Positions 48,929 to 58,366 of a stretch of DNA of 64,000 nucleotides are shown in pieces. The notes beneath the pieces were generated by a model. The model saw only the letters and a program-made list of their open reading frames with translations, had not been told where the DNA came from and made no database searches. A program made the position numbers and the translations under genes. Positions within the stretch are counted from its first letter, which is position 1, and every line of letters starts with the position of its first letter. Origin of the DNA: Asanoa hainanensis (GTDB lineage Bacteria; Actinomycetota; Actinomycetes; Mycobacteriales; Micromonosporaceae); contig NZ_FZPH01000015.1 of the NCBI RefSeq assembly GCF_900188485.1, positions 169,422 to 233,421 of the forward strand. The letters are read 5' to 3'.

Positions 48929-49912
48929 TTAGAGCGTTTCGGTCACCGGTGCCGCGTAGGCGTCGAGTGCGGCCGTCGCGGCGTCGCGGACCCGGGCGAC
49001 CAGCTCCGGCGGCGACACCGCGGTCGCGTCGCGGCCGAGGCCGAGCACGAACCGCTGTGCCCAGGCCAGGTCGGTGACCCGCAGCGTGACGATCCACTCG
49101 TCGGGCTCGCGCGGGTCGGGCCGGACGTTCTCGCACGGGTAGTACTCGGTGATCCACCGGCCGCCCCGGCCCACCTTGAGGGTGATCAGCGGCAGCTCGG
49201 CGCCGGGGTTGAACACTCCCTCGCTCACGTCGTGCAGCTCGGCGGTCGGCGGCGGGGTGGCCGGCTCGTCGAGCTCGGCGAGGGCGTCGATCCGGTCGGC
49301 CCGGAACAGCCGGACGGCTTCGGCCCGACGGCACCACGCCTCGACGTACGCCCGGCCCTCGACCATCAGGAGCCGGATCGGGTCGATCACCCGCTCGGTG
49401 GTCTGGTCGCGGGTCTGCGCGTAGTAGGTGATCCGCAGCGCCCGGCCGCGCTCGACCGCGCCGCGCAGGGTGGCCAGGCGGTCGTCGCTGCCCGGCATGC
49501 GGACCGCGACGGGCGCGTCGGCCAGGTCGCCGGCCGCGTGCTCGATCTTGGCCAGCGCCCGCTCGATCGCGTCGCGGTTGGCCATGCCCGGGGTCTCGGC
49601 CAGCATCCGCAGCGCCACCACCAGGGCCAGCGCCTCGTCGGGCGTGAGCCGCAGCGGCCGGTCGATGCCGGCGTCGTAGGTGATGGTCACCCGGTCGCCG
49701 TCGAACGCCATGTCGATCAGGTCGCCCGGGCCGTAGCCGGGCAGCCCGCAGACCCAGAGCAGCTCCAGGTCCTCGCGCAGCTGCCGCTCGGTCACGCCGA
49801 GGTCGCCGGCCGCCTGGGCGACCTCGATCCCCGGCCGGGCCAGGAGGTAGGGAACCAGGTTGAGCAACCGCCCCAGCCGGTCGGCGCTCGGCCGCACCGC
49901 GTTGGGCGTCAT
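48929..49912 (-). CDS. pafC: WYL-domain transcriptional regulator PafC
   Basis: The 327-residue protein has an N-terminal winged helix (RLLNLVPYLLARPGIEVAQA, VTERQLREDLELLWVCGLPG) and a WYL domain (RGRALRITYYAQTRDQTTER, VIDPIRLLMVEGRAYVEAWC). It ends in the WCX segment WIVTLRVTDLAWAQRFVLGL. PafB and PafC together activate the LexA-independent DNA-damage response in mycobacteria, probably sensing nucleic acid through the WYL domains. The ATG at 49912 begins MTPNAVRPSADRL, which fits the family; upstream codons are non-homologous. It lies 70 nt downstream of pafB. Confidence 0.9.
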   Translation of the reverse strand: MTPNAVRPSADRLGRLLNLVPYLLARPGIEVAQAAGDLGVTERQLREDLELLWVCGLPGYGPGDLIDMAFDGDRVTITYDAGIDRPLRLTPDEALALVVALRMLAETPGMANRDAIERALAKIEHAAGDLADAPVAVRMPGSDDRLATLRGAVERGRALRITYYAQTRDQTTERVIDPIRLLMVEGRAYVEAWCRRAEAVRLFRADRIDALAELDEPATPPPTAELHDVSEGVFNPGAELPLITLKVGRGGRWITEYYPCENVRPDPREPDEWIVTLRVTDLAWAQRFVLGLGRDATAVSPPELVARVRDAATAALDAYAAPVTETL

Positions 49913-49982
49913 GCCCGTGCCCCGCTCCGCAGGGCCCGGCACGATCCCTGGGCACTGAGCCACTTGCGCTCGCTTCGCTCGC

Positions 49983-50969
49983 TCATGCGTGCACCGGGCT
50001 GTCGTGGCGGGCGGCGGTCTCCTTGAGGCGCTGGATCACCGCGTCGCGTACCTCCGGCGGCTCGATCACCCGCACGTCGGGCCCGTAGTTGACGAGCTGG
50101 GTGGCGATGAAGTCGACGTCGGCGTAGCGCAGCACGACCCGGTCGACCTCCGGCCCCGGGACCGTCTCCTGCGCCCACCGCCGCAGCCCGGCGGCGCGGC
50201 CCTTGCGGACCAGCACCGTGGTGCGGCCGGTGCGCTCGATCGGCCCGCTGAACCGGGCGACGTAGCTGATCAGGTCGAGGTCACGCGGCGGCTCGTAGGC
50301 GCCGGGGCGGCCGGTGAGCCGGACCCCGCTGACCACCCGGGAGAGCCGGAAGCAGCGCGGCGCGTCGCGGTCGAGGTCGTGGCCCACCACGTACCACCGG
50401 CCCCGCCAGCACACCACGCCCCACGGCTGCAGCCGGCGGCTGGTCGGGCCGTCCTGCTCGGGCACCCGGTAGTCGAAGGCCACCGTGCGCCGGTCGCGGG
50501 CGGCCGCGGTCAGCGGCGCGAAGGTCGGGTCGACCCGGACGATCGGCTCGACGCCCAGCGTCGCCTGCGGGTCGACGTCGACGCCGGCGGCGCGCAGCTT
50601 GGCCAGGCCCGAGGACGCGGCGGCGGCCAGGCCGGCGTGCTGCCAGAGCCGCCCGGCGATGCCCACGGCGGCGGCCTCGTCGGGCGCGAGCGGGATGTCG
50701 GGCAGGGCGTAGTCGCGGCGGGCGATGCGGTAGCCGGGCTCGGTGTCGAAGACGCTCGCGGACCCGGTCTCCAAAGGAACGCCCAGCTCACGCAGCTCGG
50801 ACTTGTCGCGCTCGAACTTGCGCTGGAAGGCCTCGTGGTCCTTGGGATCCTCGGGGTCGTGCTCGTAGCCGGGAACGGTCGCGGCGATCTGCGCGGCGGT
50901 CAGGAACCGTCGCGTCGAGAGCAGGCAGATCACCAGGTTGACCAGGCGCTCGGTGCGGGTCCGCGACAC
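49983..50969 (-). CDS. pafB: WYL-domain transcriptional regulator PafB
   Basis: The 328-residue protein has the PafB start VSRTRTERLVNLVICLLSTR, the winged helix with RKFERDKSELRELGVPLE, a WYL domain (RDRRTVAFDYRVPEQDGPTS, then RLQPWGVVCWRGRWYVVGHD), and a C-terminal WCX part ending in LVNYGPDVRVIEPP. It partners PafC in the mitomycin-type DNA-damage response. The GTG at 50969 is chosen because TAGCGT (50982-50977) lies 7 nt upstream and because homologues begin at SRTRTE. An ATG at 50999 is in frame but unsupported. A 10-bp palindrome (TGTGCGCACA, 50999-51008) lies in the divergent space to the CDF gene. Confidence 0.91.
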   Translation of the reverse strand: MSRTRTERLVNLVICLLSTRRFLTAAQIAATVPGYEHDPEDPKDHEAFQRKFERDKSELRELGVPLETGSASVFDTEPGYRIARRDYALPDIPLAPDEAAAVGIAGRLWQHAGLAAAASSGLAKLRAAGVDVDPQATLGVEPIVRVDPTFAPLTAAARDRRTVAFDYRVPEQDGPTSRRLQPWGVVCWRGRWYVVGHDLDRDAPRCFRLSRVVSGVRLTGRPGAYEPPRDLDLISYVARFSGPIERTGRTTVLVRKGRAAGLRRWAQETVPGPEVDRVVLRYADVDFIATQLVNYGPDVRVIEPPEVRDAVIQRLKETAARHDSPVHA

Positions 50970-51034
50970 TCCCAAGACGCTAGCAGTGTTGGTACGCATG
51001 TGCGCACACCCTTGCGGGGCATAGCCTTGCGTTC

Positions 51035-52069
51035 GTGACCTCGGAAGATCCTGTCCGGCCATCGGACTTCGACGACGTGGAGCTGGAGGGGGAACCCGAG
51101 GTACGGCACGCGGCGATTCCCGACCAGGACGAAGCGCCGTCCGAGTCCGTGCTGACCGTGATCATCGCGGGTCTGGCCAACCTCGCTATCGCCGTCGCGA
51201 AGTTCGTCGCCGGCCTGCTCACCGGCTCGGCGGCGCTGCTCTCCGAGGCCGCGCACTCGGTCGCCGACACCACCACCGAGGCGTTGCTCTACACCGCGCT
51301 GCGGCGGGGCGCGAAAGACCCCGACGACCGGCACCCCTTCGGCTACGGCAAGGAGAGCTACGTCTGGGCGTTCCTGGCCGCGCTGTTCACCTTCGTGGCC
51401 GGCGCCGGTTTCTCGATCTACCGCGGGATCGAGACGATCCTGCACGGCGAGGACATCAGCGACTTCGCGGTCGGCTACATCGTGCTGGCCGTCTCCGCGG
51501 TCCTGGAGGGCATCTCGTTCCTCCGGGCGCTGCGCCAGGTCCGCGGCGAGGCCACCCGGTGGCGCACCTCGCCGTTCCGGTTCCTGCGGTTGACCCCGGA
51601 CACCACGGTCAAGGCCGTCTTCCTGGAGGACAGCGCGGCGCTGATCGGTCTCGCCCTGGCCGCGGCCGGCCTCGGGCTGACCGAGGCCACCGGCGACCCG
51701 ATCTGGGACGGCATCGCCTCGATCGGCATCGGCATGCTGCTGCTGGTGGTCGCGTTCGTCCTGTCGCTGGCCAACATCTCGCTGCTGGTCGGCCAGTCGG
51801 TGCCGCGCCGGCTGCACCAGCGGCTGCGCGAGGAGCTCGCCGCCGTGCCTACCGTCGACCGCGTCGACCAGTTGCTGACCATGCAGCTCGGCCCCGACGA
51901 CGTGCTGGTGGCCGCCAAGGTCGACTTCGACGACACGGCCACCGGCGCCGAGATCGAGGCGGCGGCGGACGCGGCCGAGCGGCGCCTGATCAGCGTCTAC
52001 CCGTCGGTCCGGTACGTCTTCCTCGACCCGACGCGCGGCCGCGCGGGACGCGACCGACCGGACCGGTAA
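51035..52069 (+). CDS. Cation diffusion facilitator (CDF) family transporter
   Basis: The 344-residue protein has an acidic 35-residue head, then six helices. The metal-site helices carry SAALLSEAAHSVADTTTEAL (H-x3-D in helix 2) and LEDSAALIGLALAAAGLGL (E-D in helix 5, with D replacing the usual H/D pair partner). A cytoplasmic ferredoxin-like tail follows (VDQLLTMQLGPDDVLVAAKV). CDF proteins export Zn, Fe, Mn or Co in exchange for protons. The GTG lies 7 nt after TAGCCT (51022-51027). It is divergent from pafB and followed by the DUF3866 gene, whose -10 box overlaps its stop. Confidence 0.87.
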   Translation: MTSEDPVRPSDFDDVELEGEPEVRHAAIPDQDEAPSESVLTVIIAGLANLAIAVAKFVAGLLTGSAALLSEAAHSVADTTTEALLYTALRRGAKDPDDRHPFGYGKESYVWAFLAALFTFVAGAGFSIYRGIETILHGEDISDFAVGYIVLAVSAVLEGISFLRALRQVRGEATRWRTSPFRFLRLTPDTTVKAVFLEDSAALIGLALAAAGLGLTEATGDPIWDGIASIGIGMLLLVVAFVLSLANISLLVGQSVPRRLHQRLREELAAVPTVDRVDQLLTMQLGPDDVLVAAKVDFDDTATGAEIEAAADAAERRLISVYPSVRYVFLDPTRGRAGRDRPDR

Positions 52070-52080
52070 CCTTTCCTGCC

Positions 52081-53172
52081 ATGGTCAGATGGCGCGCCGG
52101 TGTGGTCGCGGGAGTCAGGCGACGGTGGCGCGGCGCCGTCGAGCTGTCGGTGACGGTCGACGGCGTGGCGACCCGGGCGCTGGCCTATCCCGAGCTGGTC
52201 GGCGAGCCGGAACCCGGCGACCGCGTCCTGCTCAACGTCAACGCCCAGCTCATGGGCCTGGGCACCGGCGGCTACGCGCTGGTCGTCGCGCTGCCCGACC
52301 GGCTGCCTCCGGACCCGCCGGGCGCCGGCACCGACCGCGACGGCGGCCACGTGGTCAAGGCCCGCTACACGCCGCTGCAGGCGATCGTGCGGGGCGTCGA
52401 GGAGCCGTCGTCGCCGCACCACGCGGCGATCGCGGCCGCCGACACCCTCGCGGGAATGCCGGTGGTCACCGCCGACCTGCACTCCGCGCTCCCGGCCATC
52501 GCGGCTGGCATCCACGCCGACCGGCCCGCGGCCCGCATCGCGTACGTGATGACCGACGGCGGGGCGCTGCCGGCCTGGTTCTCCCGCACCCTCGACGGCC
52601 TGCGCGACCGGCTGGTCGGCACCGTCACCGTCGGACAGGCGTTCGGCGGCGATCTGGAGGCGGTCACCACCCACAGCGGCCTGCTCGCGGCCCGCTACGC
52701 GCTCGGAGCGGACGTCGCGGTGGTCGCACAGGGGCCTGGCAACCTCGGCGCGGGACTGCCGTGGGCGTTCTCCGGCGTCGCGGTCGGCGAGGCGGTCAAC
52801 GCGGCCGGCGCGCTGGGCGGGCAGGCGGTCGGCGCGCTGCGGATCTCGGCCGCCGACCCCCGGGAACGGCACCGGGGGATCTCGCACCACAGCCTGACCG
52901 CGTACGGGCGGGTCGCGCTCGTCCCCTGTGACCTGCCGCTGCCGGACGGGCTAGAAGCGCCGCTCGCGGCTCGCGTGGAGGAGCAGATCGCGGACCTCTC
53001 CGTGCGGCACCGGATCGTCCGGGTGCCCAGCGAAGGGCTGGACGCGGCGCTGCGCGCCTCACCGGTGCCGCTGTCGACCATGGGCCGCGGGCTGGACGCC
53101 GACCACGGCTATTTCCTGACCGCGGCCGCCGCGGGACGGCATGCGGCCGCACTGGCCGTTCAGCCTTCCTGA
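52081..53172 (+). CDS. DUF3866 family protein
   Basis: The 363-residue protein is recognisable by VKARYTPLQAIVRGVEEPSS, PVVTADLHSALPAIAAGI, YVMTDGGALPAWFSRTL, GQAFGGDLEAVTTHSGL and VVAQGPGNLGAGLPWAFSG. Its repeated Gly/Ala-rich alpha-beta pattern suggests a Rossmann-like or flavoprotein-like fold, but no function is known. It is conserved beside pafA-pafB in actinobacteria, implying a link to proteostasis or nucleic-acid metabolism (inference only). The ATG lies 8 nt after TAACCT (52067-52072). Confidence 0.85.
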   Translation: MVRWRAGVVAGVRRRWRGAVELSVTVDGVATRALAYPELVGEPEPGDRVLLNVNAQLMGLGTGGYALVVALPDRLPPDPPGAGTDRDGGHVVKARYTPLQAIVRGVEEPSSPHHAAIAAADTLAGMPVVTADLHSALPAIAAGIHADRPAARIAYVMTDGGALPAWFSRTLDGLRDRLVGTVTVGQAFGGDLEAVTTHSGLLAARYALGADVAVVAQGPGNLGAGLPWAFSGVAVGEAVNAAGALGGQAVGALRISAADPRERHRGISHHSLTAYGRVALVPCDLPLPDGLEAPLAARVEEQIADLSVRHRIVRVPSEGLDAALRASPVPLSTMGRGLDADHGYFLTAAAAGRHAAALAVQPS

Positions 53173-53239
53173 CTGCGGGCGGCCGCCGGCCCAGCGCGAG
53201 CCTCCGGCCGCACCGCGGCGCCACCGGCCGGCAACGGCG

Positions 53240-53500
53240 TCAGCCGTTGAGGAACACCAGCAACAGCCAGCCCGTGATCAGCGCGACCAGCAGCACGGCC
53301 ATCACCCAGGTCGGCACCTTGTAGTCGCCGCGCCGGTTGCGGTCGATCTCGTCGCGCACCTTCTGCTGGCGCTTCTGGAGCCAGCCCTGCCGGATCACCT
53401 CGGGCCGGGTCGCGGACATGTCCAGGCGCGGCGCGGTCTCGGGCTCGCGTGGTGCGGAGCCCTCGTCGCGGTGCATCGAAGCGCTGTCGGGGAGCGTCAT
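53240..53500 (-). CDS. Small single-pass membrane protein downstream of pafA
   Basis: The 86-residue protein has a polar N-terminal half ([20 protein letters not shown]), a basic amphipathic segment ([20 protein letters not shown]) and one C-terminal helix ([20 protein letters not shown]). This is a tail-anchored layout with the N-terminus inside. It starts 26 nt after the pafA stop on the same strand. Function unknown. Its frame is continuous with the frameshifted pafA frame, which could mislead automatic calling into one long protein. Confidence 0.72.
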   Translation of the reverse strand: MTLPDSASMHRDEGSAPREPETAPRLDMSATRPEVIRQGWLQKRQQKVRDEIDRNRRGDYKVPTWVMAVLLVALITGWLLLVFLNG

Positions 53501-53526
53501 GGTGCCCCAGAGCGTACCCGGATGCG

Positions 53527-54886
53527 TCACATGCTCGCGATCAGCCGCTCCACCCGCTCGTCGTACGCGCGGAACGGGTCCTTGCAGAGGACCGTGCGCT
53601 GCGCCTGGTCGTTGAGCTTGAGGTGCACCCAGTCGACGGTGAAGTCGCGCCGCTTCTCCTGGGCGTGCCGGATGAACTCGCCGCGCAGGCGGGCCCGGGT
53701 GGTCTGCGGCGGGGTCTCCTTGGCCTCGAAGATCTCCAGGTCGGTGGCGACCCGGTCGACCTGGCCGCGCTTCTCCATCAGCCCGTAGAGGCCGCGGCCG
53801 CGCCGCAGGTCGTGGTAGGCGAGGTCCATCTGGGCGATCCGGGGGTGGGACAGGGGTAGGTCGAACTTGTCCTGGTAGCGCTCGATCAGCCGCAGCTTGG
53901 TGACCCAGTCGATCTCGCGGGAGACCGGCTCCAGGTTGTTGGTCTCGATCGCCCGCAGCACCCGGCCCCAGAGCTCGACGACCCGCTTGGCGGTCTGGTC
54001 GCCCCCCCCGGCGCTCGACGAACTCGGTCGCCTTGGCCAGGTATTCCTGCTGGATCTCGAGGCCGCTGATCTCCTTGTTGTTGGCGAGGCGGACCTTGCG
54101 CCGGCCGGTCACGTCGTGGGAGACCTCGCGGATCGCCCGGATCGGGTTCTCCAGCGAGAGGTCGCGCATGACCACGCCGGCCTCGATCATCCGCAGCACG
54201 ATGTCGGCCGAGCCGACCTTGAGGAGCGTGGTGACCTCGTTCATGTTGCTGTCGCCGACGATCACGTGGAGGCGGCGGTAGCGCTCGGCGTCGGCGTGCG
54301 GCTCGTCACGGGTGTTGATGATCGGCCGGGACCGGGTGGTCGCCGAGGAGACGCCCTCCCAGATGTGCTCGGCGCGCTGCGACAGGCAGTAGACGGCGCC
54401 GCGCGGGGTCTGCAGCACCTTGCCGGCGCCGCAGATGAGCTGCCGGGTGACCAGGAACGGGATCAGCACGTCGGCCAGGCGGCCGAACTCGCCGTGCCGG
54501 GAGACCAGGTAGTTCTCGTGGCAGCCGTACGAGTTGCCGGCCGAGTCGGTGTTGTTCTTGAACAGGTAGATCTCGCCCGCGATGCCCTCGTCGTGCAGCC
54601 GCTTCTCGGCGTCGACCAGCAGGCCTTCGAGGATGCGCTCGCCCGCCCGGTCGTGCGCGACCAGGTCGGCGACGTTGTCGCACTCGGGGGTGGCGTATTC
54701 GGGGTGGGATCCGACGTCGAGGTAGAGACGGGCGCCGTTGCGGAGGAAAACATTGCTTGACCGGCCCCAGGACACCACTCGCCGGAACAGGTAGCGGGCT
54801 ACCTCGTCCGGCGACAGCCGGCGCTGCCCGCGGTAGGTGCAGGTGACGCCGTATTCCGTTTCGAGCCCGAAGATTCGCCGCTCCAT
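53527..54886 (-). CDS. pafA: Pup--protein ligase PafA, frameshifted at a G8 tract
   Basis: PafA attaches the ubiquitin-like Pup to lysines, marking proteins for the proteasome. The N-terminal frame from the ATG at 54886 has all ligase features: [20 protein letters not shown] with the nucleotide-binding Glu, [27 protein letters not shown], and [17 protein letters not shown]. At 54002-54009 a run of eight C (G8 in the gene) shifts the frame after FVERRGG. With seven G the protein would continue [20 protein letters not shown] and run to IASM at 53527. Removing one base gives exactly 452 residues, the length of the mycobacterial protein. A sequencing or assembly error is the simplest explanation; slippage is the alternative. 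Confidence 0.9.
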
Positions 54887-54998
54887 AGCAAGACACTAGC
54901 CGGCAAAAGCCGTCGGTGGTCAGTGCCGCGACGCGCCGTCATCGCTTCGATGGCGGAAAACATTCACGGGGTACGTTCGACGCCCGGTTCGTCGGGTT
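54887..54998. other. Short intergenic space upstream of pafA
   Basis: 112 nt holding the pafA promoter and the end of the rmlA-rmlC transcript. I see no strong hairpin or gene. No pup, prcB, prcA or dop gene lies next to pafA in this window. Confidence 0.5.
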
Positions 54999-55586
54999 TT
55001 ACCGCAGGCTTCGCACGTACGCCCGGCAGGCCTCGTAGTCGGGCAGGAGGCTGTGGGCGTCGTTCAACGAGGGGGCGGCCTCGTCGCGGGCCGACAGGAT
55101 CGGGGCGTCGGTCGGCCACTCGATGCCCAGGTCCGGGTCGAGCGGGTGGACCGTGTGCTCCCCCGCCGGGTTGTAGCCGGTCGAGCAGAGGTAGGCCAGC
55201 GTCGCGTCGTCGGTCAGGGCGCAGAAGCCGTGCCCGAGCCCTTCGGCCAGGTAGACCGCGCGCCGGTCGACGTCGTCGAGCCGGACGGCCTCCCAGCGCC
55301 CGAAGGTCGGCGAGCCGACCCGGATGTCGACGATCACGTCGACCACGGCGCCGCGTACGCAGGTGACCCACTTGGCCTGGCCCGGCGGGACGTCGGCGAA
55401 GTGGATGCCGCGGACCACGCCCCGGGCCGAAACGGACATGTTGGCCTGGGCGAGGGTGAACGAGTGGCCGGTGGCCGCCTTGAAGGCGTCGGCCTTGAAC
55501 CACTCCAGGAACAGCCCGCGCGGGTCGCCGTGCTGCTGCGGGGTCACCTCGAAGGCGCCCTCGATGCCCAGCTCACGGATCTTCAT
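54999..55586 (-). CDS. rmlC: dTDP-4-dehydrorhamnose 3,5-epimerase
   Basis: The 195-residue cupin enzyme has the active-site set [20 protein letters not shown] (catalytic His), [20 protein letters not shown], the second catalytic region [20 protein letters not shown], and Y near [13 protein letters not shown]. It converts dTDP-4-dehydro-6-deoxyglucose to dTDP-4-dehydro-L-rhamnose. Its ATG overlaps the rmlA stop (ATGA). With rmlA, rmlB and rmlD within 3.4 kb, the full dTDP-L-rhamnose pathway is encoded here. Confidence 0.93.
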   Translation of the reverse strand: MKIRELGIEGAFEVTPQQHGDPRGLFLEWFKADAFKAATGHSFTLAQANMSVSARGVVRGIHFADVPPGQAKWVTCVRGAVVDVIVDIRVGSPTFGRWEAVRLDDVDRRAVYLAEGLGHGFCALTDDATLAYLCSTGYNPAGEHTVHPLDPDLGIEWPTDAPILSARDEAAPSLNDAHSLLPDYEACRAYVRSLR

Positions 55587-56464
55587 GCGGCGGTCTCCTC
55601 CTTCTCCCGCAGCAGGCCCAGCAGGTAGTCACCGTAGCCGCTCTTGGTCAGCGGGGTGGCCAGGTCGCGCAGGGTGGCGTCGTCGATCAGCCCGGCCCGC
55701 CAGGCCACCTCCTCGACACAGCCGATCTTGAGGCCCTGGCGTTCCTCGATCACGCGTACGTAGTCGGCGGCCTGCATCATCGACGTGAAGGTGCCGGTGT
55801 CCAGCCAGGCGGTGCCCCGGTCCAGCACGGTGACGGTCAGCTCGCCCCACTCCCGGTAGGCCTCGTTGACCGCCGTGATCTCCAGCTCGCCGCGGTCGCT
55901 CGGCTTGAGCCCCTTGGCGATCTCCACGACCCGGTTGTCGTAGAAGTACAGGCCGGGTACGGCGTACCGCGACTTGGGCTTGACCGGTTTCTCCTCGATC
56001 GAGAGGACCTTGCCGTCGGCGGCGAACTCGACCACGCCGTACTCGCGGGGGTTGGCCACCGGATAGGCGAAGACCCGCCCGCCGACCAGCGGGTTCGTGT
56101 CACCGAGCTGCCGGCCCAGGCCGACGCCGTGGAAGATGTTGTCGCCGAGGATCAGCGCGACCGAGTCGTCGCCGATGAACTCCTCGCCGAGCAGGAACGC
56201 CTGTGCGATGCCCTCCGGCCGTGCTTGGGCTTTATATTCGATCTTGAGGCCGAACTGGCTGCCGTCACCGAGCAGCTTCTGGAACTGCGCCTGGTCGTCC
56301 GGGGTCGTGATGATCAGGACTTCGTCGATGCCGGCCATCACCAGCGTGGAGAGCGGGTAGTAGATCATCGGCTTGTCGAAGATCGGCATGAGCTGCTTCG
56401 AGACGGCCATCGTGATCGGCCACAACCGCGATCCCGTGCCGCCCGCCAGAAGAATCCCTCGCAC
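55583..56464 (-). CDS. rmlA: Glucose-1-phosphate thymidylyltransferase
   Basis: The 293-residue enzyme has the nucleotidyltransferase loop [20 protein letters not shown] and [17 protein letters not shown] (catalytic Lys), ILGDNIFHG (metal Asp), [20 protein letters not shown] and [10 protein letters not shown]. It makes dTDP-glucose, the first step to dTDP-rhamnose. The GTG start is 8 nt after TAGGCT on the - strand (56478-56473), divergent from rmlB. Confidence 0.95.
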   Translation of the reverse strand: MRGILLAGGTGSRLWPITMAVSKQLMPIFDKPMIYYPLSTLVMAGIDEVLIITTPDDQAQFQKLLGDGSQFGLKIEYKAQARPEGIAQAFLLGEEFIGDDSVALILGDNIFHGVGLGRQLGDTNPLVGGRVFAYPVANPREYGVVEFAADGKVLSIEEKPVKPKSRYAVPGLYFYDNRVVEIAKGLKPSDRGELEITAVNEAYREWGELTVTVLDRGTAWLDTGTFTSMMQAADYVRVIEERQGLKIGCVEEVAWRAGLIDDATLRDLATPLTKSGYGDYLLGLLREKEETAA

Positions 56465-56472
56465 GGCGCGCA

Positions 56473-56502
56473 GCCTACCGGGGTGGCCCCGTCGCGTAGA
56501 CT
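56473..56502. promoter_or_regulatory. Divergent rmlA/rmlB promoter region
   Basis: Two TANNNT boxes face away from each other: TAGGCT at 56478-56473 for rmlA (8 nt before its GTG) and TAGACT at 56497-56502 for rmlB (9 nt before its GTG). The whole space is 47 nt, so transcription starts are close together and both messages are probably leaderless. Coordinated control of the pathway follows. Confidence 0.5.
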
Positions 56503-56511
56503 CCGGAACCC

Positions 56512-57495
56512 GTGAGGATCCTCGTGACCGGCGGTGCCGGGTTCATCGGTTCGGAGTACGTCCGCATGCTGTTGACCCCGGGCGCGGGGCCGGACCTGGC
56601 CCCGAGCGCGGTGACGGTGCTCGACAAGCTCACCTATTCGGGCAACCGGGCCAACCTGGCGCCGGTTCTAGCGGATCCTCGGCTCCGGTTCGTCGAGGGT
56701 GACATCTGCGACGCGGCTCTGGTCGACGATCTGGTGCCCGGCCACGACGTGATCGTGCACTTCGCGGCCGAGTCGCACGTCGACCGCTCGATCTCCGGCG
56801 CCAGCGTGTTCGTGACGACCAACGTGCTCGGCACCCAGACGCTGCTCGACGCGGCGCTGCGGCACGGCACGGGCCGGTTCGTGCACGTCTCCACGGACGA
56901 GGTGTACGGGTCGATCGCCTCGGGGTCCTGGACCGAGGACTGGCCGCTCGCGCCGAACTCGCCGTACTCGGCCTCCAAGGCCGGGTCCGACCTGCTGGCG
57001 CTGGCCTACCACCGCACGCACGGGATGGACGTGGTGGTCACCCGCTGCTCCAACAACTACGGGCACTACCAGTTCCCCGAGAAGGTCATCCCGCTGTTCG
57101 TGACGAACCTGCTCGACGGCGGGACGGTGCCGTTGTATGGCGACGGCGGGAACATCCGCGACTGGCTGCACGTGCACGACCACTGCGTCGGCATCGCGCT
57201 GGTGCAGGACAAGGGTCGGGCCGGCGAGGTCTACCACATCGGTGGCGGCACCGAGCTCACCAACAAGGAGCTGACCGGGCTGCTGCTGGACGCGTGCGGC
57301 GCGTCGTGGGACCAGGTCGTGCCGGTCGCCGACCGCAAGGGGCACGACCGGCGCTATTCGCTGTCGATCGAGAAGATCCAGTCCGAGCTCGGGTACGCGC
57401 CTAGCATCGACCTCTCGCGCGGGCTGGCTTCGACGGTGGCGTGGTACCGGGAGAACCGCTCGTGGTGGGAGCCGTTGAAGGCGGCGTCCAACTGA
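56512..57495 (+). CDS. rmlB: dTDP-glucose 4,6-dehydratase
   Basis: The 327-residue extended short-chain dehydrogenase has the NAD loop [26 protein letters not shown], and VSTDEVYGS with the Thr-Asp-Glu catalytic set. The Y-x3-K pair is in [11 protein letters not shown], and [19 protein letters not shown] forms the sugar-nucleotide site. It converts dTDP-glucose to dTDP-4-keto-6-deoxyglucose. The stop overlaps the rmlD start (TGATG), so they are coupled. Confidence 0.95.
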   Translation: MRILVTGGAGFIGSEYVRMLLTPGAGPDLAPSAVTVLDKLTYSGNRANLAPVLADPRLRFVEGDICDAALVDDLVPGHDVIVHFAAESHVDRSISGASVFVTTNVLGTQTLLDAALRHGTGRFVHVSTDEVYGSIASGSWTEDWPLAPNSPYSASKAGSDLLALAYHRTHGMDVVVTRCSNNYGHYQFPEKVIPLFVTNLLDGGTVPLYGDGGNIRDWLHVHDHCVGIALVQDKGRAGEVYHIGGGTELTNKELTGLLLDACGASWDQVVPVADRKGHDRRYSLSIEKIQSELGYAPSIDLSRGLASTVAWYRENRSWWEPLKAASN

Positions 57496-58361
57496 TGACC
57501 AAGGTTCTGGTGACCGGCGCTGGCGGGATGCTGGGGTCGGATCTGGTGGCTGTGCTTTCGTCGTCGCCTTCCTTCACCGTGACGGCCGCGCGTCGTGCGG
57601 ATCTTGACCTGTTGTCTCCCGCTGCAGTGGCTGCGGCCGTGCCTGGGCACGACGTGGTGATCAACGCGGCGGCCTGGACGAACGTCGACGGTGCTGAGAC
57701 GGCCGAGTCCGCCGCCACCGCGCTCAACGGTGACGCCGTCGCGTCGCTGGCTTCGGCCTGCGCTGCTTCCGGGGCGCGGCTGATCCACGTCTCGACCGAC
57801 TATGTGTTGTCCGGGTCGGGGTCCTCGCCCTATCCGGAGTCCGCGCCTCCCGCCCCTATCAACGCCTATGGGCGCAGCAAGCTGGTCGGCGAGCAGGCCG
57901 TGCTGTCGCTGCTCCCGTCGGCGGGCTATGTGGTGCGCACGGCGTGGCTCTACGGGGCGCACGGACGCAACTTCGCGGCGACGATGCTGCGACTCGCGGC
58001 TTCGCGTTCCACCGTGAACGTCGTGGACGACCAGCAGGGCCAGCCGACGTGGTCGCTCGCCCTGGCCCGGCAGCTGGTCGCGCTGGCGTCGGCGCCGTCC
58101 GCGCCCGCCGGGATCTATCACGGCACGGCTTCGGGTTCGACGACGTGGTACGGGTTCGCCCAGGCGGTGTTCGCGTTGAGCGGCCTGGATCCGGCGCGGG
58201 TGCGGCCCATCCCCAGCGCCGAATTTCCGTTGCCGGCGCCCCGGCCCGCGTATAGCGTCCTCGGTCATGATCGATGGGCTTCGGCCGGGCTGGCACCCAT
58301 GGCGGACTGGCATTCGACCCTCGCCTCGGCGGTGGCGGCGGGCGCGGTGCGCGCGGGCTGA
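57495..58361 (+). CDS. rmlD: dTDP-4-dehydrorhamnose reductase
   Basis: The 288-residue protein has the NADPH loop VTGAGGMLGSDLVAVL, VINAAAWTNVDGAE, the STDYVLSG strand, and Y-x3-K in NAYGRSKLVGE. GIYHGTASGSTTWYGFAQAV and the closing RPAYSVLGHDRW are typical of RmlD. It reduces the 4-keto group to give dTDP-L-rhamnose, probably for the envelope polysaccharide or glycolipids. The ATG overlaps the rmlB stop. It carries more T-ending codons at its start than rmlB. Confidence 0.94.
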   Translation: MTKVLVTGAGGMLGSDLVAVLSSSPSFTVTAARRADLDLLSPAAVAAAVPGHDVVINAAAWTNVDGAETAESAATALNGDAVASLASACAASGARLIHVSTDYVLSGSGSSPYPESAPPAPINAYGRSKLVGEQAVLSLLPSAGYVVRTAWLYGAHGRNFAATMLRLAASRSTVNVVDDQQGQPTWSLALARQLVALASAPSAPAGIYHGTASGSTTWYGFAQAVFALSGLDPARVRPIPSAEFPLPAPRPAYSVLGHDRWASAGLAPMADWHSTLASAVAAGAVRAG

Positions 58362-58366
58362 GTCGC

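Noticed and set aside
49913..49982. GAGCGAGCGAAGCGAGCGC motif between pafB and pafC as a regulatory element
   Set aside because: It is simple low-complexity sequence of the kind found widely in GC-rich genomes; no dyad or coding signal.
53240..53960. One long protein joining pafA to the small membrane protein
   Set aside because: This results from the G8 frameshift; the true pafA end is in another frame at 53527 and the membrane protein has its own ATG at 53500.
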